From NCBI GenBank assembly GCA_964527535.1, contig CAZGPW010000059.1, positions 1 to 7,961 on the forward strand: DNA of 7,961 nucleotides, given 5' to 3'. Of this stretch, positions 1-6,731 are shown in pieces. Each line of letters begins with the position of its first letter. The stretch's first letter is position 1. The notes under the pieces were generated by a model. That model was not told where the DNA came from, did not search any database, and saw only the letters and a program-made list of their open reading frames with translations. Source of the stretch: JAQIBY01 sp964527535. Its GTDB lineage: Bacteria > Bacteroidota > Bacteroidia > Bacteroidales > ML635J-15. The translations under genes and the position numbers were made by a program.

Positions 1-1
1 T

Positions 2-466
2 GAGTTTTTCAATCCCGGTGGTTTGCCATTATCCATTGAAAAGCTTCTTGAAACGGATTTATCTATTCCCCGCAACCCTATCTTAGCTAGTGCTTTCCGG
101 GTGGTACGTTTGGCAGAAAATGCCGGTTTTGGCTTTGATAAGATGATTGACGGGTGGAAAGCATACATCAAATCAAAACCTATTATTTATAGTGATCTGA
201 CTTCAACAATAATGACTTTTAGTTTTTCCGACGCGGATGTCACAGAAAATGTCACAGAAAATGTCACAGAAAATGTCACAGAAAATAGAGAGTTGAAGAT
301 TTTAAAAATACTGCAAACAAATCAAACAATAACAACAAGCGAATTAGCAGAAAAATTTAATGTAAGCAGAAGGACTATCGCAAGAGATATGGAAAACTTG
401 AAACGTAAGAATAAAATAAAACGTATCGGTAGCGATAAAGCAGGTCATTGGGAGGTAAACAAATGA
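2..466 (+). CDS. COG2865-type ATP-binding transcriptional regulator, C-terminal part (5' end outside window)
   Basis: The reading frame is already open at base 2, so this is the last 154 residues of a longer protein. A TTG at 23 is only an internal leucine codon. Residues 1-75 or so (FNPGGLP, RNPILASAF, ENAGFGFDKM) match the C-terminal half of the ATPase-like domain (HATPase_c_4) found in proteins that begin with an AlbA_2/Schlafen-like domain. That N-terminal domain is not in the window. Residues 80-95 are four perfect VTEN repeats. Residues 96-154 form a winged helix-turn-helix of the DeoR/HTH_11 kind (ITTSELAEKFNVSRRTIARD, then a basic wing ending HWEV). By family, it is probably a DNA-binding regulator; its target, ligand and enzymatic activity are unknown. 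Its TGA stop overlaps the ATG of the glycosyltransferase gene, so the two are probably co-transcribed. Family assignment is fairly sure; role is inference. Confidence 0.8.
   Translation, partial: EFFNPGGLPLSIEKLLETDLSIPRNPILASAFRVVRLAENAGFGFDKMIDGWKAYIKSKPIIYSDLTSTIMTFSFSDADVTENVTENVTENVTENRELKILKILQTNQTITTSELAEKFNVSRRTIARDMENLKRKNKIKRIGSDKAGHWEVNK
239..286 (+). repeat. Four exact tandem copies of a 12-bp unit inside the regulator gene
   Basis: The unit GTCACAGAAAAT occurs four times head to tail with no mismatch (239-250, 251-262, 263-274, 275-286). The three bases before the first copy (GAT) also nearly match the end of the unit (AAT). In frame it encodes VTEN x4, lying between the ATPase-like domain and the winged helix. 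Because the unit is a multiple of three, gain or loss of copies would change linker length without breaking the frame. Perfect identity at the DNA level, including silent positions, suggests recent expansion or continuing slippage/recombination. Confidence 0.97.
450..455 (+). promoter_or_regulatory. Shine-Dalgarno-like GGGAGG that sets the glycosyltransferase start
   Basis: GGGAGG lies seven bases before the ATG at 463 and supports that start over the in-frame TTG at 448, which would overlap the site itself. The purines also encode the W-E of the upstream protein's C-terminal HWEV, a motif I associate with this type of winged helix, so part of the match could be forced by that protein. A strong SD site is uncommon in Bacteroidota, where most genes, including the others here, lack one. 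Confidence 0.55.
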
Positions 467-3081
467 AAAAAGTCCTCATACTTGCATACGATTTCCCGCC
501 TTACAATTCTATTGGGGCGCAGCGGCCATATGCCTGGTACAAATATTCCCATGAATTTGGTTTGTATCCGGTTGCTATAACACGTCAATGGCGGGATGAT
601 GTATCATCGACTGTTGCGTATTGCTCCTCAGGCTATTCAGAACAAGTGGATGTGCATACCTCTGATGATGGGGAAATCCATTATGTTCCCTATAATTCAA
701 ATTACAGGGACAAGCAAATCTTAAATCCCGGAAATGTTGTAAAACGGTTCCTGGCGAAAACCATGAGTGGCTTACAGGTAATGACAGAATTATTTTGTTT
801 TGCATTCGATAATAAAAAAGCAATTTACCGGTATGCAGATGAATGGTTAAAAAATAATACGGTTGATTATATCCTTGTTTCCGGAGAACCTTTTGTTTTG
901 TTTCGATATGCAAGGCTATTGTCAAAAAAGCATCAAATCCCCTGGGTAGGTGATTACCGGGATGGCTGGAGCTGGAATTACAACAGAAAAAATCCTCTCA
1001 TGCGATATTGGTTGTCTGTCCATGAAAAACGTATTTCTGCAACTGCCAGTTTGCTTACTTCCGTATCTGTGAGTTTTAAGCGGAAGCTTAGGCAACTATT
1101 TCCCAGGCAAAGAATAGAGGTCATTTACAATGGTTATTTTGAAGAACTGTTTGCTGACGTAAAACCCGAAAAAGAAAAAGGTTTTACCATGGCATTTTCA
1201 GGTACTTTGTATCCGTATCAACCCATTGAGATGCTCTTTGATGCACTTGCCAGGGTTGACCTATCCAGCTTCCCCCAACCGGTTAACCTGGTTTTTTATG
1301 GACTGGAGGAACAACCAGTACAAAAGCAGCGCTTGTTAAAAGCTGCGGCAACACTTGATGGTGTTAAGGTTGTTTTTACAAAGCGTCTGCCTCAGAACGT
1401 GCTTATCAATAAGTTGTCCGGTGCTGATATGCTAATATTACCGGCAAACCCCCGGTATCCGCAGATTTATGCCAAAGTATTTGAGTACCTTGCTTTAGGC
1501 AAGCCCATACTATACTTTAAACCGGATAACGCTGATTTGAATGCCATTTTGGCAGGGATGAAACAAGTTTATGCCTGTGAGAAATACAGTGATTTTCAGG
1601 CTGTATTTTCACATTTGAAAGATTTGAAACACAGAGTTGCAACTATAGAAACAAGTGTGGCATTCTCCCGAAAAAAACAGGTACAGAAATTAGTCCCCAT
1701 GTTGCGGGATTTATCTTTTTTTGATAAAGATTATATAGTTAAAAAAGAAATACAGAAAACAGAAAACATAAAAAAACCTCCAGCCGATATATACCCTATA
1801 AAAAAAGTCCTCATCCTCGCTTATGATTTTCCGCCTTATGTTTCTGTAGGCGGTTTGCGACCTTATTCATGGTATAAGTATTTTCATGAATCCGGGGTGT
1901 ATCCGGTGGTGGTCACACGGCAATGGGGCAATAAATTCGGCAACCATTTGGATTATATTGCTCCAGGAGAAAGTGACGAAACTATAGATGAGGAAAGTGA
2001 AACCGGAACCATTATTCGTACAGCTTATAAACCCATTTTATCCAATCGTTTGTTACGTAAAACCATTACTGCCTGGTATGAGTTTATTCAATTTCTGTTT
2101 TTTGTTGGCCCGAAATCAGGCTTGTTCCGCGCAGCAAAACGATATTTAAAAAACAACAAGGTGGATGCCATCATCGCTACTGGAGAACCTTTCATTCTGT
2201 TCAAATACGCTGCTAAACTGAGCAAAAAACACAACATCCCCTGGATTGCAGATTACAGGGATCCATGGTCACAAAATAAATCGCGGAGCCCAAATTACTT
2301 AAGGCTGACATGGAACAAATTTTTTGAGAAAAAATACCTTGCTAATGTCCATTTCATTACTACGGTTTCTGATTATTCTCAACATCAAATCAGTTTATTA
2401 ATCAAAAACAAACCATTTCACATCATTCCCAATGGCTTTAACCTGCCTGCGGATTATGATAAAAAGGCATTTACACCTACATCCGACAAATTGCGCATTG
2501 CGTTTACCGGATCTGTTTATCCCTGGCATCCCTGGAAAGCTGTGTTAAAATGTTTATCAAATCTTTTGGAAACGAAGACTGTTAATTTTGAAGTCAGTTT
2601 TTACGGCATCAACAAAACCCCGGAAATAAAACAATACCTCGCAGATTATTTTCCGGGATTGGAAAATCATGTCAGGTTTTATGCTAAACTTGAAAACCAA
2701 AAATTGCTTGTTGAATTATCGAAACACCATGCATTGTTGTTGTTTAATGATTATTCAGTTACCGGCACAAAAATATACGATTACCTGGCTGTAAAACGAC
2801 GTATTTTACTGTGTTTTACCAATGATAAGGAAGCGCTTGAATTGAAGAAGAAGCATTATCCCCTCCCTCGGAATAATGCATTCAGCCAACATCTGCAAAA
2901 AGAGATCATTGCATATACAGGAGCTGGTTACGCCATAGGGGATAAAGATGATTTGCGGGATGTTTTAATGGCATTGCATCAGGAATTGCAGGAAACGGGT
3001 GCAATAAAATGTCATTCCGTTAATGTCGAAGGTTATTCCAGAAAAAAGCAGGCAGAAAAATTAGCGGCTTTGACAACCTGA
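463..3081 (+). CDS. Tandem double glycosyltransferase (two GT-B/GT4-like modules in one 872-residue chain)
   Basis: This is a probable cytoplasmic sugar transferase with no signal peptide. The ATG at 463 follows a GGGAGG site and overlaps the previous stop. The chain is an internal duplication. Module 1 (residues 1 to ~415) and module 2 (446-872) both start with KKVLILAYDFPPY and share RPY-WYKY, GEPF (141-144; 574-577), DYRD-W (164-169; 597-602), an F-S/T-G beta strand opening the second Rossmann half (245-247; 681-683), and a donor-site helix (KVFEYLALGKP from 338; KIYDYLAVKRR from 770). Each ends with [FY]SRKKQ (401; 858). A lysine-rich linker with PPADIYP joins them. Single-module relatives are usually about 400-430 residues, so this is about double size. 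By family it probably transfers sugar from an activated donor during surface polysaccharide or glycoconjugate synthesis. Donor and acceptor cannot be read from the sequence. The glycosyltransferase class is secure; whether both modules are active is not known. Confidence 0.88.
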   Translation: MKKVLILAYDFPPYNSIGAQRPYAWYKYSHEFGLYPVAITRQWRDDVSSTVAYCSSGYSEQVDVHTSDDGEIHYVPYNSNYRDKQILNPGNVVKRFLAKTMSGLQVMTELFCFAFDNKKAIYRYADEWLKNNTVDYILVSGEPFVLFRYARLLSKKHQIPWVGDYRDGWSWNYNRKNPLMRYWLSVHEKRISATASLLTSVSVSFKRKLRQLFPRQRIEVIYNGYFEELFADVKPEKEKGFTMAFSGTLYPYQPIEMLFDALARVDLSSFPQPVNLVFYGLEEQPVQKQRLLKAAATLDGVKVVFTKRLPQNVLINKLSGADMLILPANPRYPQIYAKVFEYLALGKPILYFKPDNADLNAILAGMKQVYACEKYSDFQAVFSHLKDLKHRVATIETSVAFSRKKQVQKLVPMLRDLSFFDKDYIVKKEIQKTENIKKPPADIYPIKKVLILAYDFPPYVSVGGLRPYSWYKYFHESGVYPVVVTRQWGNKFGNHLDYIAPGESDETIDEESETGTIIRTAYKPILSNRLLRKTITAWYEFIQFLFFVGPKSGLFRAAKRYLKNNKVDAIIATGEPFILFKYAAKLSKKHNIPWIADYRDPWSQNKSRSPNYLRLTWNKFFEKKYLANVHFITTVSDYSQHQISLLIKNKPFHIIPNGFNLPADYDKKAFTPTSDKLRIAFTGSVYPWHPWKAVLKCLSNLLETKTVNFEVSFYGINKTPEIKQYLADYFPGLENHVRFYAKLENQKLLVELSKHHALLLFNDYSVTGTKIYDYLAVKRRILLCFTNDKEALELKKKHYPLPRNNAFSQHLQKEIIAYTGAGYAIGDKDDLRDVLMALHQELQETGAIKCHSVNVEGYSRKKQAEKLAALTT
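1798..3078 (+). repeat. Second, diverged copy of the glycosyltransferase module
   Basis: This segment matches 463 to about 1700 at protein level across its length. The nucleotide match is strongest at the module start: ATAAAAAAAGTCCTCAT at 1798 differs from ATGAAAAAAGTCCTCAT at 463 by one base, in the third position of what would be the start codon. The remaining sequence is well diverged, with many silent and amino-acid changes, so the duplication itself is not recent. The spacing between equivalent motifs is about 445 residues at the N-terminal end and 457 at the C-terminal end. Confidence 0.85.
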
Positions 3082-3211
3082 TCATCGCTTATTCTGAGAA
3101 ATCATCAGCAAGCAGGTGTAAAAACACAATGGTTTCAGTTTCGAATAGATTTTAATGAATATGATATTTTTTGTATTTTTCAGGATCTTTATTTAAACGC
3201 TAATATCATTT

Positions 3212-5056
3212 ATGCGGCTGACGGTGTATATCCTTTTTGTGTGTATTCTTCAAGTAAGCTTGCAAGCACAACAAAGCAAGATTCAGCAAATAGACTCACT
3301 TTGCGATGAAAGCATTTTGTATGCGGATTCTGTAGGAAATAAAGCTATACAACTCGCTGAAAAAGCTGTTTTATTGTCAAAAACATGTAATGACAGCTGT
3401 TTGCTTGCAGAACCTTTTTATACCTTAGGCGTTTCCTTACATTCAAAAGCCAGGTATGATGAAGCGGTTGTACATTATCTGGATGCCTTTGACCTGGCAT
3501 CAGCATGTAAAAACTACGAAATAGCAATAAAAACCAGCAATAACCTGGGGATACTTCATCGCATGACAGAACAGTATGATGTGGCTGTTTCATGGTACAA
3601 GAAAGCACTCAATTTTTCACGCATCAATAATGACGTTCAGGGTCAGATACAGGCGCTGAACAACCTTGGAAGTCTGTTTGCGTACCAGGAAAACAACCAA
3701 AAAGCACTGTCGTTTTTCAGGCAAAGCCTGGAGATTATGAAAAAGCACCCTGAAGTGAACATGGAAGAAGCGTCGTTGCGGATCAATATAGCCTGGGTAT
3801 TGTATGCACTTGACAGAAAGGCGGAAGCAATACAGTCGTACTATGGGGCTCTTGAGGTGCTGAAAAACAATCCCGATCCATACGTGGAAGCAGTGTGTTT
3901 GAAAAATATGGGGGAAATATTTCTGGAAGAAGAAAAATACAATGAAGCCCGGGAAAAACTCAAAGCGGCGGAACCCCTGTATAAAGAGTTCGATAACAAA
4001 AGCAGCAAAGCTGACCTTTTTTATTTATTGTATCAAACTGAACTCCAAAGAAATAAGCACAAAGATGCCCTGGCATACCTCGAAAAGTATCAACATTTAC
4101 AAGACAGCATCAACACCCGGGACATGCATGCCCTGTTGGCCGATATTCAGGAAAAATATGACAATGAACGTCTGAAAAAAGAAAAACTGGAACAGGAAAA
4201 AGAACTGGAACGCCGGCACAACCTTATTATTATTGGAGCTTTGTTTCTGAGTTTATTGCTGATAATGATGTTTTTTATCCTGCGGATCAACCATATAAGA
4301 AAACGAAACAACCGCATCCTGGCAAAAAAGAATAAAACCATTCAGGAAGGCTTACAATATGGCCGGTATGTGAAAGAAGAAATCATGCAACACCATCCAC
4401 AAGATATAAACCAATACATCCGTGACCATTTTATTTTGGATATGCCACGCGATATTGTGGGCGGTGATTTTTACATGATAAGGAAAAAGCACGGGGCAAT
4501 GTATGTGTTGTTAGGAGATGCCACAGGACATGGAATTCCCGGTGGATTCATTTCACAAAATTGTCTCTATTTATTTGATGATGTGATCCGTGAATTTACA
4601 GGCCCCGGGCATATTATAGAACAAGTTATTCAACGCTGGGGCTTACATTCCAAAACATCCGGAGGTTATGATGACGGGTTTACAGCAGCATTGGTTAAAA
4701 TTGATTTAAACGGGGTTATTGAAATGGCACTGTATAAACAAAAAGCGTTGTTAATCAAAAACGGCGAAGTAAAAACGCTGAAGCGCTCGGGGATTAAAGC
4801 AAAATCTCGGATATTTACGGAAAAAACAAAGATTAACCAGGGCGATAAACTCATTTTTACATCGGATGGTTTTTACGATCAGTTGTCTGAAGAATCACAG
4901 AAAACAATGAAGTTTTCTACATTCAGGAACATAATTTCCACTTGTCGTGAGGCTTCGGCGGATGACATTAAAAAATCCTTGTCAGAGGGATTTAAAAAAC
5001 ACAAAGGCACCCAGCCCCAGACAGATGATGTACTTGTTATCGGTATGATGTTTTAA
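3212..5056 (+). CDS. TPR-containing membrane SpoIIE/PP2C-type serine phosphatase
   Basis: This is a probable signalling phosphatase that removes phosphate from Ser/Thr of a partner protein, as SpoIIE/RsbU relatives do with anti-sigma antagonists. The ATG at 3212 begins a good signal peptide (LTVYILFVCILQVSLQAQQ). About six TPR-like repeats follow (roughly 66-101, 103-140, 141-178, 183-219, 223-261, 263-301), then a charged coiled coil (~305-336), one membrane helix (339-357) flanked by RINHIRKRNN, and a catalytic domain (~385-614). The metal-binding acidic motifs are all present: GGDF (D419), GDATGHG (D436), DDGF (D487/D488), SDGF (D552) and TDD (D605/D606), so the enzyme should be active. 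Signal peptide, TM helix and positive flank predict TPRs in the periplasm and phosphatase in the cytoplasm. No kinase, anti-sigma factor or STAS protein lies nearby, so the partner is unknown. There is no Shine-Dalgarno site, and 130 bases separate it from the previous gene, so it is probably its own unit. Confidence 0.9.
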   Translation: MRLTVYILFVCILQVSLQAQQSKIQQIDSLCDESILYADSVGNKAIQLAEKAVLLSKTCNDSCLLAEPFYTLGVSLHSKARYDEAVVHYLDAFDLASACKNYEIAIKTSNNLGILHRMTEQYDVAVSWYKKALNFSRINNDVQGQIQALNNLGSLFAYQENNQKALSFFRQSLEIMKKHPEVNMEEASLRINIAWVLYALDRKAEAIQSYYGALEVLKNNPDPYVEAVCLKNMGEIFLEEEKYNEAREKLKAAEPLYKEFDNKSSKADLFYLLYQTELQRNKHKDALAYLEKYQHLQDSINTRDMHALLADIQEKYDNERLKKEKLEQEKELERRHNLIIIGALFLSLLLIMMFFILRINHIRKRNNRILAKKNKTIQEGLQYGRYVKEEIMQHHPQDINQYIRDHFILDMPRDIVGGDFYMIRKKHGAMYVLLGDATGHGIPGGFISQNCLYLFDDVIREFTGPGHIIEQVIQRWGLHSKTSGGYDDGFTAALVKIDLNGVIEMALYKQKALLIKNGEVKTLKRSGIKAKSRIFTEKTKINQGDKLIFTSDGFYDQLSEESQKTMKFSTFRNIISTCREASADDIKKSLSEGFKKHKGTQPQTDDVLVIGMMF

Positions 5057-5115
5057 AAGTGCTCAAAAGACACAACCGAAAAAAAGCGGCGCATTAATTC
5101 AACATGGTTTTACGG

Positions 5116-6627
5116 TCATGAAATTTCCTCAAGCAAAGCATCAATGCGTTTCAGGCTCTCTTCTTTGCCCAGGATTTCAAGGATATCAAACACATGCGGA
5201 CCTTTACCTTCACCCACAAGCGCCAGTCTCAACGGATTCATCACTTTTCCAAAACCAAGTTCATTGTTTTCAATCCATATTTTGACCTGATTTTCAAGTT
5301 TTTTTGATGTAAAATCGCCCTGTGAAGCCAATACCTCGCGTATGGATCGCATTATTTCAGGTGTGTCTTTTTTTACTGCTTTTTTGCGGAATTTTTTGTG
5401 GTATCCGGAAGGCGCTTCGAAAAAGAAATCCACTTGTTCCCAAAGTTCAGAGGCAAAAGAAACGCGTTCTTTCACCATCCCTACGATGACAGTAAGCTTT
5501 TCCATGTCCGTTTGATGGCCTTTGTTTTTGAGTATGGGCATAAAATCGGCAGCAATTTCACTATCGTTTTTGCGAATGAGGTATTGATGGTTAAACCATT
5601 TTGCCTTTTCGGGATCAAACCGTGCTCCCGCCTTGTTTACCTTGTCAAGGTCAAAATATTTTATCAATTCACTCATTGAAAACAGTTCTTTTTCTGTACC
5701 GGGATTCCAGCCCAGCAAAGCCAGCATATTGACAAAGGCCTCAGGATAATAACCTTCCTCCCTGTATCCGGCAAAAACATCTCCGGATTCGGTTTTCCAT
5801 TCAACAGGGAAGACGGGAAATCCCATTTTATCGCCATCGCGCTTTGACAATTTGCCTTTGCCTGTGGGTTTAAGGATAAGAGGTAAATGCGCAAATTCAG
5901 GTGAGCTCCATTCAAAGGCATGGTAAAGCATGATATGCAGCGGCAGTGAAGGCAGCCATTCTTCACCACGTATCACATGGGAAATTTCCATCAGGTGGTC
6001 ATCCACAACATTGGCCAGGTGATAAGTAGGCAGTCCATCGGATTTAAAAAGCACCTTATCATCCAGGTTGGCTGTATTGAAATGCATATCACCACGAATG
6101 ATATCTTTAATGTTAAGCGTTTGATTTTCCGGTATTTTAAAGCGGACAACGTAAGGCTCCCCTTTATCAATGCGCTTTTGAGCTGCCTCCATTCCAATGT
6201 TGAGGCTGTTGTCAAGCTGATGGCGTGTATTATGATCGTAAGTAAATGTTTCCTTCCGGCTTTCTGCTTCTTCGCGCAATTTATTCAATGATCCAGGGGT
6301 ATCAAAAGCGTAATACGCCCATCCGTTTTCAATCAATGTCCCGGCATGATTGCGGTATATATCGCTGCGCTGGCTTTGCTTGTATGGGCCGTATTTTCCC
6401 CCCTCCCGAACGCCTTCATCTATTTCAATGCCACACCAGGCTAAAGCTTCCATAATATAACCTTCAGCGCCTTCGACATAACGATTCCGGTCGGTATCTT
6501 CAATCCTGAGTATCATGGTGCCTTTGTGCTTCCGGGCAAAAAGGTAATTGAACAAAGCTGTACGGACGCCACCTATGTGGAGCGGGCCTGTTGGGCTGGG
6601 GGCAAATCTAACGCGAATATTATCCAT
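5116..6627 (-). CDS. gltX: Glutamyl-tRNA synthetase
   Basis: This enzyme charges tRNA-Glu with glutamate using ATP, in the cytoplasm. The product is 503 residues, normal for a bacterial GluRS. The start is the ATG at 6627-6625, giving MDNIRVRFAPSPTGPLHIGG, where PSPTG and HIGG (17-20) are the class I signature as it appears in GluRS. RIEDTDR follows shortly after. The KMSKS-type ATP loop is KLSKR at 259-263, within GKGKLSKRDGDKMG. The helical anticodon-binding region makes up the C-terminal part. The Cys-rich zinc site of the E. coli enzyme is not seen, as in many other bacteria. The frame stays open to a possible start at 6708, but those 27 extra codons would translate the terminator hairpin and lack family similarity, so they are excluded. 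It is convergent with the phosphatase gene, with only 59 bases between the stops. Confidence 0.97.
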   Translation of the reverse strand: MDNIRVRFAPSPTGPLHIGGVRTALFNYLFARKHKGTMILRIEDTDRNRYVEGAEGYIMEALAWCGIEIDEGVREGGKYGPYKQSQRSDIYRNHAGTLIENGWAYYAFDTPGSLNKLREEAESRKETFTYDHNTRHQLDNSLNIGMEAAQKRIDKGEPYVVRFKIPENQTLNIKDIIRGDMHFNTANLDDKVLFKSDGLPTYHLANVVDDHLMEISHVIRGEEWLPSLPLHIMLYHAFEWSSPEFAHLPLILKPTGKGKLSKRDGDKMGFPVFPVEWKTESGDVFAGYREEGYYPEAFVNMLALLGWNPGTEKELFSMSELIKYFDLDKVNKAGARFDPEKAKWFNHQYLIRKNDSEIAADFMPILKNKGHQTDMEKLTVIVGMVKERVSFASELWEQVDFFFEAPSGYHKKFRKKAVKKDTPEIMRSIREVLASQGDFTSKKLENQVKIWIENNELGFGKVMNPLRLALVGEGKGPHVFDILEILGKEESLKRIDALLEEIS

Positions 6628-6643
6628 AACTGTAATTTTTGGG

Positions 6644-6651
6644 CGAAAATA
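6644..6651 (-). promoter_or_regulatory. Candidate gltX promoter -7 element (TATTTTCG)
   Basis: On the minus strand TATTTTCG matches the Bacteroidota -7 consensus TAnnTTTG at all but one fixed position, and lies 16 bases before the gltX ATG. It falls between the peptidase terminator and gltX, where a promoter would be expected. No clear TTTG -33 element is seen at the usual distance; that part would overlap the terminator U-tract. In AT-rich DNA such partial matches are frequent, so this is a suggestion only. Confidence 0.25.
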
Positions 6652-6668
6652 CGGAAATGCGATGAAAG

Positions 6669-6703
6669 AAAAAAGAAGCCGCCCCGATAAAGGACGGCCT
6701 CTT
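6669..6703 (-). terminator. Intrinsic terminator of the S46 peptidase gene
   Basis: Read on the minus strand, AAGAGGCCGTCC (6703-6692) pairs with GGGCGGCTTCTT (6684-6673) around a seven-base loop. This gives a 12-bp stem with two G-U wobbles and no mismatch, followed by a run of six T (6674-6669, overlapping the stem end) and further T-rich sequence. It starts about 29 bases after the peptidase stop codon. On the plus strand the two wobbles become A-C mismatches and there is no matching U-tract, so it should act on leftward transcripts only. Confidence 0.85.
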
Positions 6704-6731
6704 TGCAAACCGTAAGTTTATAAGTGATTGT

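Noticed and set aside
448..462. TTG at 448 as start of the glycosyltransferase
   Set aside because: It would begin just before and include the GGGAGG site; the ATG at 463 has the site at good spacing and aligns with the module 2 start.
575..925. 116-codon open frame on the minus strand inside the glycosyltransferase gene
   Set aside because: It is opposite to a clearly coding region with conserved motifs, and its translation is rich in His, Cys and Arg with no recognisable domain.
1..3081. A defence island or mobile element suggested by the Schlafen/AlbA_2-related regulator
   Set aside because: No nuclease, recombinase, toxin-antitoxin pair, terminal repeats or tRNA attachment site is seen; the neighbour is a glycosyltransferase and the rest of the window is ordinary chromosome.
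3082..3211. Promoter of the phosphatase gene (TATTTTTC at 3174-3181, or TATTTTTTG at 3165-3173)
   Set aside because: Each is one base or one spacer position off the TAnnTTTG consensus and no TTTG -33 element is placed upstream; in this T-rich stretch such matches are expected by chance. A promoter is likely here but I cannot place it.
5057..5115. Bidirectional terminator between the convergent phosphatase and gltX genes
   Set aside because: Only a weak ACCG/CGGT pairing with a long loop and a bulge is visible, with no convincing stem plus U-tract on either strand.
5398..6455. Several open frames of 69-104 codons on both strands within gltX
   Set aside because: All are overlapping frames of a well-conserved housekeeping gene and show no family resemblance.
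6628..6708. Longer gltX reading frame starting at 6708, adding 27 residues
   Set aside because: The extra codons cover the terminator hairpin and its U-tract and give no GluRS-like sequence; the ATG at 6627 places PSPTG/HIGG at the normal distance from the N-terminus.
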